Shown piece after piece: positions 7,326 through 14,837 of a DNA stretch of 28,157 nt; the stretch's first letter is position 1; each line of letters starts with the position of its first letter. This DNA is from JAGLTA01 sp034660735 (lineage in GTDB: Bacteria > Patescibacteriota > Patescibacteriia > JAACEG01): contig JAYEJQ010000004.1 in assembly GCA_034660735.1 (NCBI GenBank), positions 1 through 28,157 of the forward strand, in the 5' to 3' direction. The notes beneath the pieces were generated by a model. That model saw only the letters and a program-made list of their open reading frames with translations. It was not told the DNA's origin and searched no databases. The position numbers and the translations under genes are program-made.

Positions 7326-9329
7326 ATGTTTGACGAAACAAAAAACCAAACTGACGAAAGCCAGCAAGCGCAAAATCCAACGCCTCCTAAAAATCCTCAA
7401 AATTTTAATGAGCGGATGGAAAATTTAAATCAAAACGGAAATAAATCCGGCAAAAGAAAAAAAATTTATTCAATAATCGGCATCGGTTTAATTACAATTT
7501 TTATTATCAGTATTCTATTTGTCGCTTATTCTGTCTGGGACGATTTAGTAAGCATGATTGATTTTGGTTTTGGTCCTGAGATGGGAGATGATATGTATGT
7601 AAAAGTAAATTGCCCTCCTTCTGATCTAAAAAAATGTGCTGATGGTTCTTTTGTTTGGCGCACTTTACCTGATTGCGAATTCGCGGAATGCCCAGCGGTT
7701 GAAATAAAAAAAAATTGCGCGAAGGAGGGTGAAACAATTGACGCGCAAGTAATATGTTGCAATGGATTAAAAGCGATCGGCGGATGGCCTGGCGGTTATG
7801 AAGGCGATTGTTCATTACCTGCTCCACCGACTGGATTAAAAATTTGTTCTAATTGCGGCGATGGAAATTGTAATATTAATACAGGTGAAAACAGATGCAA
7901 CTGTCCTGAAGATTGCGGAAAAAAAATTGACACTTCCAACTGGCAGACTTATCGGAACGAGAAGTATGGATTTGAGATAAACTATCCGACAGATTGGACA
8001 GATTATTGGAGAGTAATGAGCGAAGAAGGGATAAAGAATTCTTATGAAGTTACTTCAGATGTGCATGTATTAAATTACTATTCTATTATTAATGAAAAAA
8101 AAGAAATTGGTGTTAATATTGTTATATTGAATAATCCCAGTGGCAAATCTTTAAATGATTGCGATTGGGTAGATCAGATAGATTGGATAGATGAGTCTAT
8201 AATTAATAATACAGAACTTAATACTTCCAAAATAAAACTAAAAATACCTAAAATAAATTTTCAGATTGATAATATAGAAGCAATTAAACAAGGCGGATAT
8301 AGTGAATTAACAAATATGTCTATAATGAATGTTGTGATTAATTTTTCTCCAAAAAAAATAATATTTTTTGAATTTATGGCTAATAAGCATTCAGAAGAAT
8401 GTTTTAACATTTTTGAACAAATTCTTTCCTCTTTTAAACTCCTCCAAGACACCGACAGTGATGGGCTTTTTGATGACGAGGAAGCAGAATATGGCTGTGA
8501 CATAAATAATCCTGATACTGACGGCGACGGATTTTTAGACGGCGACGAAGTTAAAAATGGATATAATCCAAACGGCGAAGGGAAGTTGCTTAAAAAAACA
8601 GATACGCCAGAAAACACTTTAAATTTTTTAGAAAAAGCAAGATCAGAATGTAATGCGAATTCATATATCAGTAAAATATATTTTCCAAAAGATTTACCTG
8701 AACATATAAAATCAATAATCGGAAAAGATACGAGTATGGAAGCTATAATACTTAATTCTAAAATAAAAGCGTCGTCTTATGTCCCCATCAATGAAATAGA
8801 TAGAATAGATATTATTGATAAAAAAATTATTGACAATAATCATGTAAAATTAAATTACGCAATTAATTATTTGCCTGACGAAAATGGCAATACTATAGTT
8901 TCGCAAAAAGACGAAAAACATTTTATAAAAATCAATGATGAATGGCTACTTGATATTGAGTCTAAATTTAACGATGAAGCGACCGTGGAATTTCAAATGA
9001 AAAAAGCAAGGCACTCTAAGCGTATATCCGATATTGGAATTATTCAAACAGCCATAGAGATATATTATACTCATAATAACAGTTATCCTGAATTTTTGTC
9101 TGATTTACCTCTCAATATTTCAAATCCAAAACCTAATGATGGCAATTGCGCAGAAGACGCAGAATATGATTATTCAACAAAAGATAAAGGGCAATCTTAT
9201 GAACTTATTTATTGTCTTGGCGAAGATGCAGGGAGAACGCCTGCTGGATATAACACTGCTACTCCAAACGGAATAACTAATAGAAAGATGCCAAAAATAT
9301 TATACAAACAATGCAATCTTAATGAATAA
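7326..9329 (+). CDS. Membrane-anchored multidomain surface protein with pilin-like C-terminus
   Basis: This 667-residue protein has a Gln/Asn/Pro-rich cytoplasmic N-terminus (1-46), one membrane helix (about 47-70) and a large outside region. Residues 93-200 hold 14 cysteines and end in CGDGNC...CNCPEDC, a knob common in Patescibacteria exported proteins. A PsbP-like segment starts at WQTYRNEKYGFEINYP (about 206-370). Two thrombospondin-3-like calcium motifs follow (DTDSDGLFDDEE and DTDGDGFLDGDEV, about 375-412), then an NTF2-like region (about 425-550). The C-terminus (558-667) begins ARHSKRISDIGIIQTAIEIY and matches the globular part of GspG/type IV pilins without their membrane helix. The role is unknown; adhesion or cell-surface display is inference. 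It shares eight bases with the next gene, suggesting coupled translation. Confidence 0.8.
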   Translation: MFDETKNQTDESQQAQNPTPPKNPQNFNERMENLNQNGNKSGKRKKIYSIIGIGLITIFIISILFVAYSVWDDLVSMIDFGFGPEMGDDMYVKVNCPPSDLKKCADGSFVWRTLPDCEFAECPAVEIKKNCAKEGETIDAQVICCNGLKAIGGWPGGYEGDCSLPAPPTGLKICSNCGDGNCNINTGENRCNCPEDCGKKIDTSNWQTYRNEKYGFEINYPTDWTDYWRVMSEEGIKNSYEVTSDVHVLNYYSIINEKKEIGVNIVILNNPSGKSLNDCDWVDQIDWIDESIINNTELNTSKIKLKIPKINFQIDNIEAIKQGGYSELTNMSIMNVVINFSPKKIIFFEFMANKHSEECFNIFEQILSSFKLLQDTDSDGLFDDEEAEYGCDINNPDTDGDGFLDGDEVKNGYNPNGEGKLLKKTDTPENTLNFLEKARSECNANSYISKIYFPKDLPEHIKSIIGKDTSMEAIILNSKIKASSYVPINEIDRIDIIDKKIIDNNHVKLNYAINYLPDENGNTIVSQKDEKHFIKINDEWLLDIESKFNDEATVEFQMKKARHSKRISDIGIIQTAIEIYYTHNNSYPEFLSDLPLNISNPKPNDGNCAEDAEYDYSTKDKGQSYELIYCLGEDAGRTPAGYNTATPNGITNRKMPKILYKQCNLNE

Positions 9330-10362
9330 GTTTTTTTTAAAAAAAATAAGTTTGATTTTGCCAATTGCTATTTTGATCGTGATTATTATATCTGCTTGCA
9401 TTATTCGCGCTAATATAATTAAAGAAAAAAATTCGCGGATTTTAATTTTTGATAAAAATTATTTTCATGGCAATTCTAAAGAGGACGAGATAATAAAAAA
9501 ATATTTGAGCGAAAAAGATAAAATATATATAGAGTTGCCGCGCGAAAACGAATTGCAAGTTGTAAAAATAAAAACCGAACCGCCAAAAACAGATTTAATC
9601 TCCTTTTTTCAAAATCGCGCAAGCGATAAAAAATTGAATTCAATTGTTCAAAATTTTTCACCTGAAAAAACAGAGAATTTAATTTTTTTGCGCAATATAA
9701 ATTTTAAAAATTTTTTATCGCGATACCAAAATTTAACTGGGAATCCGTTTATTGATATTCTGCAAATTGAAAATTTAGCAAATAATTTTAATACGAAGCA
9801 GCAAAAAATCTTTGTATCGCTCGCGGATAATAATGTTGATTTGACTATTTTTCCCCGCAATAAAACAATAAACAATCTAAACGATTTTGATTATTTAGGA
9901 AAAGTGAAATTTAATAATTTAGATAATTTATCGGAAAAAATAATAAATTTTGAAAATGTTATTAAACACATTTTAGCCGTTCAGTTGCCAATTGAAAAAA
10001 AGAAAATTTTATCAGATGGAAGTTTTATAAATGAACTGATCGCCGACGCGGAAGAATTTATTTTTATAGATAAAAATATCAGCGGTAAAAATATAAAATA
10101 TATTCAAGAAGATAAACTAAATTTTTTATTTGCGTATTATATTGATAACAATGAAATTGTTTTTAGCAATAATTTAAATAAATTAAATAACAAAAAACTT
10201 ATAAATTTGAATTGCGAATATCCAATAATCGCCATTCCGACTAATTTTTTAAATTATTCAAATTTCGCTAAAAATATTTTATGTGATAAAATCAATAAAT
10301 ATCAAAATGTAATTTTTATTGAAAATCAGCAATTAAAAGAATTAAACCTAATTTTTTTATAA
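9322..10362 (+). CDS. Unrecognised membrane-anchored protein
   Basis: I do not recognise this 346-residue protein. Residues 1-28 form an N-terminal signal anchor (LPIAILIVIIISACII). The rest is hydrophilic, rich in Lys, Asn and Ile, and predicted outside. A central stretch, AVQLPIEKKKILSDGSFINE, looks like a folded domain, but I cannot name it. Four cysteines are present, one of them in the anchor (C26). The ATG overlaps the stop of the preceding surface-protein gene by eight bases, so the two proteins are probably made together and may act together. No SD is needed if translation is coupled. It ends just before the palindromic element at 10392. Confidence 0.7.
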   Translation: MNKFFLKKISLILPIAILIVIIISACIIRANIIKEKNSRILIFDKNYFHGNSKEDEIIKKYLSEKDKIYIELPRENELQVVKIKTEPPKTDLISFFQNRASDKKLNSIVQNFSPEKTENLIFLRNINFKNFLSRYQNLTGNPFIDILQIENLANNFNTKQQKIFVSLADNNVDLTIFPRNKTINNLNDFDYLGKVKFNNLDNLSEKIINFENVIKHILAVQLPIEKKKILSDGSFINELIADAEEFIFIDKNISGKNIKYIQEDKLNFLFAYYIDNNEIVFSNNLNKLNNKKLINLNCEYPIIAIPTNFLNYSNFAKNILCDKINKYQNVIFIENQQLKELNLIFL

Positions 10363-10391
10363 TTACTCACAAATTACAAAACATAAAATAG

Positions 10392-10599
10392 TGTCCCCTG
10401 AATTTCAGCCAAAGGCTGGTCAACCTCTGGTCGATATTTCAGGGTCTGTGCATGTGGTTTGTTGCATTATAATTAAGATTAACAAAGTATAAATCAAAAA
10501 TTTATCAATCTTAATCATAATTTAGCGATAATCAATGACAGACCCGCCTGCCTTAATGCAAGGCAATCGGGCAGGTCCTGAAATAAATTCAGGATGACA
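10392..10599. mobile_element. MITE-like palindromic element, copy 1
   Basis: The ends are inverted copies: TGTCCCCTGAATTT at 10392 and, on the minus strand, TGTCATCCTGAATTT from 10599. Each arm continues inward to TTCAGG, GGTCTGT and, deeper, ATTAAGATT. The left arm carries a CAGCC/GGCTG hairpin insert (10412-10424). The right arm carries a GC-rich hairpin (TGCCTT/AAGGCA with flanking CCCG/CGGG, about 10545-10576) between TTCAGG and GGTCTGT. No ORF lies inside and no clear target duplication is visible. A second copy lies at 27586-27748. Confidence 0.7.
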
Positions 10600-10635
10600 A
10601 ATAAATTTTTTATTATTCCATAACTTTTATAAATT

Positions 10636-11415
10636 ATGATTTATATTAAAACAAAACAAGAAATAGACATTATCCGCGAAGGCGGAAAAATTTTATCTTC
10701 AATTTTAAACAATGTTATTAGTCACGCGAAAGCAGGCGCAAAAATTTGCGATTTAGACAAAATGGCAGAAGAATTAATCTTAAAAAAAGGCGGCGTCCCA
10801 TCTTTTAAAAATTATGGCGGCGACGGAAAAAACTCTTTGGGATTTCCATCAACAATGTGTATCTCTATCAATAATGAAGTTGTGCACGGTTCTGGAAAAA
10901 GAAAAATTATTTTACAAACAGGTGACATCGTTGATTTTGATATCGGAATGCGCTATCCCGCAAAAGGAGGGCTTTATACTGATATGTCGAAAACAATCGG
11001 AGTTGGAAAAATTTCAAAAATTGCTCAAAAACTAATTAAGGTTACAAAAAAATCTTTAGCGCTTGGAATAGAACAAATAAAAGAAGGAAACAGAATAATT
11101 GATATTGCTCGGGCAATTCAAAATCACGCGGAAAACGCTGGATTTTCAGTTGTGCGAGATTTAACTGGACACGGCGTTGGGAAAGAGGTGCATGAAGATC
11201 CGAAAATTCCGAATTATGTTGATAATCATTTCGGCAAAATTGAATTAAAACAAGGAATGGTTATCGCCATAGAACCAATGATTAACGTTGGCAAATATAA
11301 AATTAAAACTTTAAACGACGGATGGACAGTTGCTACTGCAGATAATAGTTTATCAGCGCATTTTGAGCATACAGTTGCAGTCACTAAAACTGGCTATGAA
11401 ATTTTAACTATATGA
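10636..11415 (+). CDS. map: Methionine aminopeptidase type I
   Basis: This 259-residue metalloenzyme removes the initiator methionine from nascent proteins. The five metal ligands are all present: D102 (VDFDIGM), D116 (LYTDMSKT), H179 (TGHGVG), E213 (AIEPM) and E244 (FEHTV). The substrate-pocket His is H84 in VVHGSG; the usual type I HGIP is slightly changed. Length and lack of insert indicate type I without the N-terminal zinc-finger extension. The gene ends in TGA inside an ATGA overlap with ruvA, so the two are translationally coupled, and it is one of the genes showing that UGA means stop here. It often sits beside ribosomal genes; here it is not. Confidence 0.96.
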   Translation: MIYIKTKQEIDIIREGGKILSSILNNVISHAKAGAKICDLDKMAEELILKKGGVPSFKNYGGDGKNSLGFPSTMCISINNEVVHGSGKRKIILQTGDIVDFDIGMRYPAKGGLYTDMSKTIGVGKISKIAQKLIKVTKKSLALGIEQIKEGNRIIDIARAIQNHAENAGFSVVRDLTGHGVGKEVHEDPKIPNYVDNHFGKIELKQGMVIAIEPMINVGKYKIKTLNDGWTVATADNSLSAHFEHTVAVTKTGYEILTI

Positions 11416-11984
11416 TCTCATATTTAAAAGGAAAAGTTATCGCTAAAGATGGCAAAACGATTATTTTGAAAGTTAATGATGTCGGCTATAAAATTTTTTT
11501 AGGTGAAAACTTTTTGAACAAAATTCAGCAAAATGACGAATTTGAAATTTTTACTTATCTTTTTTGGCGTGAAGACAAAATAAATTTATACGGTTTTCGT
11601 GAAAACAGCCAACTCGGTTTTTTTGAAAAATTGATTTCGGTTTCAGGCGTTGGTCCTCGCTCGGCATTATATCTCTTAGATATTGTTGGAACTAAAAATA
11701 TCCAACAAGCGATATTCGGCAATCAATCTGACATTTTAACGCAAGCGAAAGGGTTGGGTAAAAAAACAGCAGAAAGAATAATTTTAGAATTAAAAAATAA
11801 ATTGCCGAATATAGATAAAATTTCAGCGACTCCTGACATTCCAGAAAACGACGAAGCCATAAGCGCTTTAATAAATTTAGGATACAACGCAAATGACGCG
11901 CGCGAAATCATCGGCAAACTTCCGCCAGAAATAAAAACCGTAGGTGATAAAATAAAAGCCGCGCTAAAAAAAATCGGACGATAA
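11412..11984 (+). CDS. ruvA: Holliday junction branch migration protein RuvA
   Basis: This 190-residue DNA-binding subunit forms a tetramer on four-way junctions and loads the RuvB motor. Domain I is an OB fold starting MISYLKGKVIAKDGKTIILKV. Domain II has two helix-hairpin-helix motifs: SVSGVGPRSAL and AKGLGKKTAERI. After a short linker, domain III (DEAISALINLGYNANDAREI) is the RuvB-contact module. All three domains are complete, and the length is typical. It starts within the map stop codon. ruvB and ruvC are not in the window; a RuvX-type nuclease is encoded at 25666. Confidence 0.96.
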   Translation: MISYLKGKVIAKDGKTIILKVNDVGYKIFLGENFLNKIQQNDEFEIFTYLFWREDKINLYGFRENSQLGFFEKLISVSGVGPRSALYLLDIVGTKNIQQAIFGNQSDILTQAKGLGKKTAERIILELKNKLPNIDKISATPDIPENDEAISALINLGYNANDAREIIGKLPPEIKTVGDKIKAALKKIGR

Positions 11985-11998
11985 AAAATAATTTAATA

Positions 11999-12559
11999 TT
12001 ATTTTGAGGCTATAGATTTTATTTTTTTCGCCACTGAAAAAACAAATTCTAAATCATTTTTCGTATAATGCTCTAATTCTCTTAATCCGCTAATATGTAG
12101 TCTATTTCTCAACATTCTAACTTTTTCAACCTCTTTAAAAATATCATTTTTGATAATTTTATACTTTTCGCAAAGACGATTAATTTCTATTAAATTTAGT
12201 TTTTTAAATTTTTTTTCTTCGGTATATTTTTTTCTTTTACACCAAATAATTTCTTCAATCGGATCATTTTTTAATGTATGTATTTTTTTAATATCTTTAT
12301 ACTTCCAACCTTCTCCTAATTTTATTTTGTCGCTTTTTATTATTTTTTTTAATTTCCACAATAAAAAAACTTCTATAATAGAAGCCGTATAAATAATAAT
12401 TGTTTTGCGAAAACTGCTGATTTTAACTATGCTATATTCATCTTTTTTAGTCGGTTTTTCTAAAAGATAAATTAATTCAATGATATGATCAAAAGTAATG
12501 TCTAAATTTCCTCACAAAATAAGATTATCAATAAAAGAAAAGTTGCTATTATTTTTCAT
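11999..12559 (-). pseudogene. HEPN-like helical protein gene interrupted by in-frame TGA
   Basis: Reading from the ATG at 12559 gives MKNNSNFSFIDNLIL, then TGA, then GNLDITFDHIIELIYLLEKP and onward in the same frame with no other stop to 11999. The region after the TGA is a single all-helical domain. It ends VEKVRMLRNRLHISGLRE and NDLEFVFSVAKKI, with an Arg/Asn...His pattern reminiscent of HEPN ribonuclease-type folds. Only a mid-protein TTG at 12361 could start the downstream part, and it would cut the domain. So this is either a nonsense mutation, a sequence error, or readthrough. It follows the partial gene at 12563 by three bases and converges on ruvA. Function is unproven; HEPN is inference from the motif. 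Confidence 0.6.
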
Positions 12560-12562
12560 AAA

Positions 12563-12712
12563 TTATGATTTTAACATTTCTGAAAGTGATTTATAACCTT
12601 TCTTTTTTAAAAAATTTCCTAATTTCATATCAGAACGCACGCCTAAATCAATCTTGTATTCTTTTTCAAGAGTTCCTATTTTAGTATCTTTTCTTTTAAC
12701 TACAAATTGTCC
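12563..12712 (-). CDS. Partial small conserved protein (C-terminal 49 residues)
   Basis: Only the C-terminus is readable: GQFVVKRKDTKIGTLEKEYK followed by the region GVRSDMKLGNFLKKKGYKSL and a TAA. The N-terminus lies in or beyond the assembly gap. The visible part is basic, with a likely helix at the end. I cannot name it. It ends three bases before the ATG of the HEPN-like gene, so the two look like a small operon. A short basic protein just ahead of a HEPN-like protein is the usual layout of an antitoxin-toxin pair, but that is inference only. Confidence 0.6.
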   Translation of the reverse strand, partial: GQFVVKRKDTKIGTLEKEYKIDLGVRSDMKLGNFLKKKGYKSLSEMLKS

Positions 12713-12812
12713 NNNNNNNNNNNNNNNNNNNNNNNNNNNNNNNNNNNNNNNNNNNNNNNNNNNNNNNNNNNNNNNNNNNNNNNNNNNNNNNNNNNNNNNN
12801 NNNNNNNNNNNN
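12713..12812. other. Assembly gap (100 N)
   Basis: Exactly 100 Ns, so the length is likely a placeholder. It hides the start of the partial gene ending at 12563 and that gene's promoter. The right flank, up to 12943, is AT-rich leader sequence. Confidence 0.99.
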
Positions 12813-12943
12813 TATAACAAAATTAATTTAATTTGCAATATAACTGAAAATAAATATAATAAATAAAAAATAATTATATTTTTGAGGGACTATAAAATAA
12901 AAGTCGTGAATGCGTTAAAAATTTTTTGAACAAAAGTAAAAAT

Positions 12944-14305
12944 ATGCAAAATTTATTAGATAAAATTTTAATTAGAATTAAAAAAATTATTCCGAAACGA
13001 ATTTTTGTTTTTTTTCAACCGCATTATCATAAAATTTTGAATATTTTCGCAAATTATTTATATGGACGCCCGAGCGAGAAATTGATAGTCGTCGGAATTA
13101 CTGGCACCAACGGAAAATCAACTACTACTCATTTGATTGCTAAAATATTAGAAAACGGCGGCGAAAAAGTCGGGGAAATGTCTACTATTTTTTTAAGCGA
13201 CAGCGGAAAAAAAAAATTAAACGATAAAAAAATGACTATGCTCGGACGGTTCGCTCTACAAAAATCGCTATCGCAAATGGTTAAAAATGGATGCAAATAC
13301 GCTGTGATAGAGACATCCTCAGAAGGTATTAAGCAGTTCCGCCACGTTGGAATAAATTATGATATTTTAGTCTTTACAAATTTAACTCCAGAGCACATTG
13401 AATCGCACGGCGGATTTGAAAACTACAAGCAGATGAAATTAAAATTATTCAAGCATCTTGAAAAATCAAAACAGAAAATAATAGGCGGCGAAAAAATCAA
13501 AAAAATAATAATAGTTAATTTAGATGACAAACATCATCCTGAATTTTTAGATTTTAAAGTTAATAAAAAAATCGGTTATTCTCTTGATGAAAAATTTAAA
13601 AAAATTGGCGCGCTTGTCGCTGACAATATTAAATTAAATTTAAACGGTTCTTGTTTTGAAATAAACAAAACTCGCTTCCATATCAGTCTGCTTGGAAAAT
13701 TTAATATTTATAATTCTTTAGCCGCAATTTCTGTCGGACTTAGTCAAAAAATTTCAACAGAACAATCGCGAATATTATTGCAAAAAATAAAATTAATTCC
13801 AGGAAGAATGGAGATTGTAAATAAAGGGCAAAATTTTACGGTTATGGTTGATTACGCGCCTGAGCCAGAATCTATGAAACAGTTATATAAATTCATCATT
13901 AATTTTAAAAATAAAGGTTCGCGGATTATCCATATATTAGGATCTTGCGGAGGCGGACGCGACATCGCGCGACGGCCTATTTTAGGAAAAATCGCTGGAA
14001 AAAATGCAGATTTCGCGATTATCACAAATGAAGACCCTTACGATGACGACCCGATGGAAATCATAAATCAAGTCGCTAAAGGCGCTATTTCCGCAGGCAA
14101 AATTTTAAACAAAAATCTTTTCAAAATATTAGGTCGCGGCGAAGCGATTAAAAAAGGGATTTTATTAGCCCAAAAAAACGATTTGGTTTTAATAACTGGA
14201 AAAGGATGCGAACAAGCAATCTGCGTCGCCAATGGCGAAAAAATTCCATGGGATGATCGAAAAACTGTTATAGAGATATTGAAATCACCAAAATTTAATT
14301 TTTAA
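12944..14305 (+). CDS. MurE-like Mur ligase (UDP-MurNAc-peptide amino acid ligase)
   Basis: This protein of about 453 residues adds an amino acid to a UDP-MurNAc peptide, using ATP, in peptidoglycan synthesis. The P-loop GITGTNGKSTT, IETSSEGIKQFR, FTNLTPEHIESHGGFENYK and the carbamylated-lysine region MKLKLF are all MurE/MurF-type. The C-terminal domain starts VDYAPEPESM and holds GSCGGGRDIARRP and NEDPYDDDP. MurE proteins that add meso-diaminopimelate have DNPR at that last place, so the amino acid here cannot be deduced. The N-terminal UDP-binding domain is reduced to about 50 helical residues, as in other Patescibacteria Mur ligases. I chose the ATG at 12944; a TTG at 12926 would add six residues. 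No ribosome binding site is visible at either. Confidence 0.88.
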   Translation: MQNLLDKILIRIKKIIPKRIFVFFQPHYHKILNIFANYLYGRPSEKLIVVGITGTNGKSTTTHLIAKILENGGEKVGEMSTIFLSDSGKKKLNDKKMTMLGRFALQKSLSQMVKNGCKYAVIETSSEGIKQFRHVGINYDILVFTNLTPEHIESHGGFENYKQMKLKLFKHLEKSKQKIIGGEKIKKIIIVNLDDKHHPEFLDFKVNKKIGYSLDEKFKKIGALVADNIKLNLNGSCFEINKTRFHISLLGKFNIYNSLAAISVGLSQKISTEQSRILLQKIKLIPGRMEIVNKGQNFTVMVDYAPEPESMKQLYKFIINFKNKGSRIIHILGSCGGGRDIARRPILGKIAGKNADFAIITNEDPYDDDPMEIINQVAKGAISAGKILNKNLFKILGRGEAIKKGILLAQKNDLVLITGKGCEQAICVANGEKIPWDDRKTVIEILKSPKFNF

Positions 14306-14335
14306 TATAGATCTCTTATTAAAATTTTTTAAAAC

Positions 14336-14375
14336 AAAAACCCCGCTCAAATTTCTTAAACTAAAACGGAGTTTT
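14336..14375. terminator. Probable bidirectional terminator
   Basis: AAAACCCCG (14337-14345) pairs with CGGAGTTTT (14367-14375) with one mismatch across a loop of about 21 bases, followed by AT-rich sequence. It lies between the convergent MurE-like gene and the small membrane-protein gene. It is weaker than the one at 5020. Confidence 0.55.
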
Positions 14376-14388
14376 ATAATTTAATTTT

Positions 14389-14598
14389 TTATTTTTTAAT
14401 CTTCCACGCGGGAATAATTAACGGATCTCCAAAATGCTCCTCTTCTTCTATCTGCAAGACTTGTCCCGAAGCAGTGTTTGGATGCGAATTTAACATTAAT
14501 ATTTTCAAAACTTTAACAGAACAAATCAGCGCTATACTGATAGCAAAAACAGACACAAGCACTATTAAAAAAATATAGATGTCTTTATATTTACGCAT
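14389..14598 (-). CDS. Small single-pass membrane protein, unrecognised
   Basis: This 69-residue protein has a short basic N-terminus (MRKYKDIY), one hydrophobic helix (about 8-33, IFLIVLVSVFAISIALIC) and an outside tail with an acidic cluster (EEEEHFGD) and PAWKIKK. I do not recognise it. Support for it being a real gene is good: it has a near-consensus promoter directly upstream (TTGACA, 17, CATAAT), its stop sits just inside a probable terminator, and no larger gene occupies the strand. It stands alone, transcribed away from the APH-like gene and toward the MurE-like gene. Confidence 0.68.
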   Translation of the reverse strand: MRKYKDIYIFLIVLVSVFAISIALICSVKVLKILMLNSHPNTASGQVLQIEEEEHFGDPLIIPAWKIKK

Positions 14599-14621
14599 AA
14601 AAATATTTTATACCTAAAAGT

Positions 14622-14650
14622 ATTATGCAACTTTTTTCGCAATCTGTCAA
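14622..14650 (-). promoter_or_regulatory. Near-consensus promoter for the 69-residue protein
   Basis: On the minus strand a perfect TTGACA (14650-14645), a 17-base spacer and CATAAT (14627-14622). The leader would be about 17 bases. It is the best match to a sigma-70-type -35 box in the window. Confidence 0.78.
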
Positions 14651-14781
14651 TTTCAGATTTTAAATATTTTGACACTTTTTAACTTCTGTCTTTGTGAGGG
14701 GGCGAATAAAAAAATTTTTAGCCAAAAACGAAACGAAAAAAATAATTATTTTATTACTTTATTATTTTTTTATTTTTTTAT

Positions 14782-14810
14782 TTGACTTATGCTTAATGAA
14801 AAGATAAAAT
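14782..14810 (+). promoter_or_regulatory. Promoter for the APH-like gene and prfB
   Basis: TTGACT (14782-14787), a 17-base spacer and TAAAAT (14805-14810) lie about 27 bases before the ATG at 14838. Both match the sigma-70-type consensus at five of six positions. Confidence 0.75.
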
Positions 14811-14837
14811 ACAGACAATTAAATTAAATACAAAAAA

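Noticed and set aside
8261..8617. Antisense open frame of about 118 codons
   Set aside because: It lies wholly opposite the calcium-binding and adjacent regions of the surface-protein gene. It has no motif, promoter or family resemblance, and open antisense frames are common here.
10392..10599. Complete insertion sequence
   Set aside because: There is no transposase ORF and no clear target-site duplication, so only a MITE/REP-like call is supported.
10628..10633. TATAAA as a promoter for map
   Set aside because: It lies two bases before the ATG, which leaves no room for a transcription start.
12361..12361. TTG at 12361 as the true start of the HEPN-like gene
   Set aside because: It would remove about 60 residues that form the first helices of the domain, and the upstream frame continues with protein-like sequence.
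12428..12437. TATGCTATAT on the plus strand as a promoter
   Set aside because: It is inside the antisense of the HEPN-like gene, has no plus-strand gene nearby and is expected by chance in AT-rich DNA.
12512..12514. UGA read as glycine (genetic code 25, as in Gracilibacteria and SR1)
   Set aside because: map ends in TGA at 11413-11415 and the ftsB-like gene in TGA at 20752-20754, and an RF2 with SPF is encoded. No other gene here has internal TGA codons.
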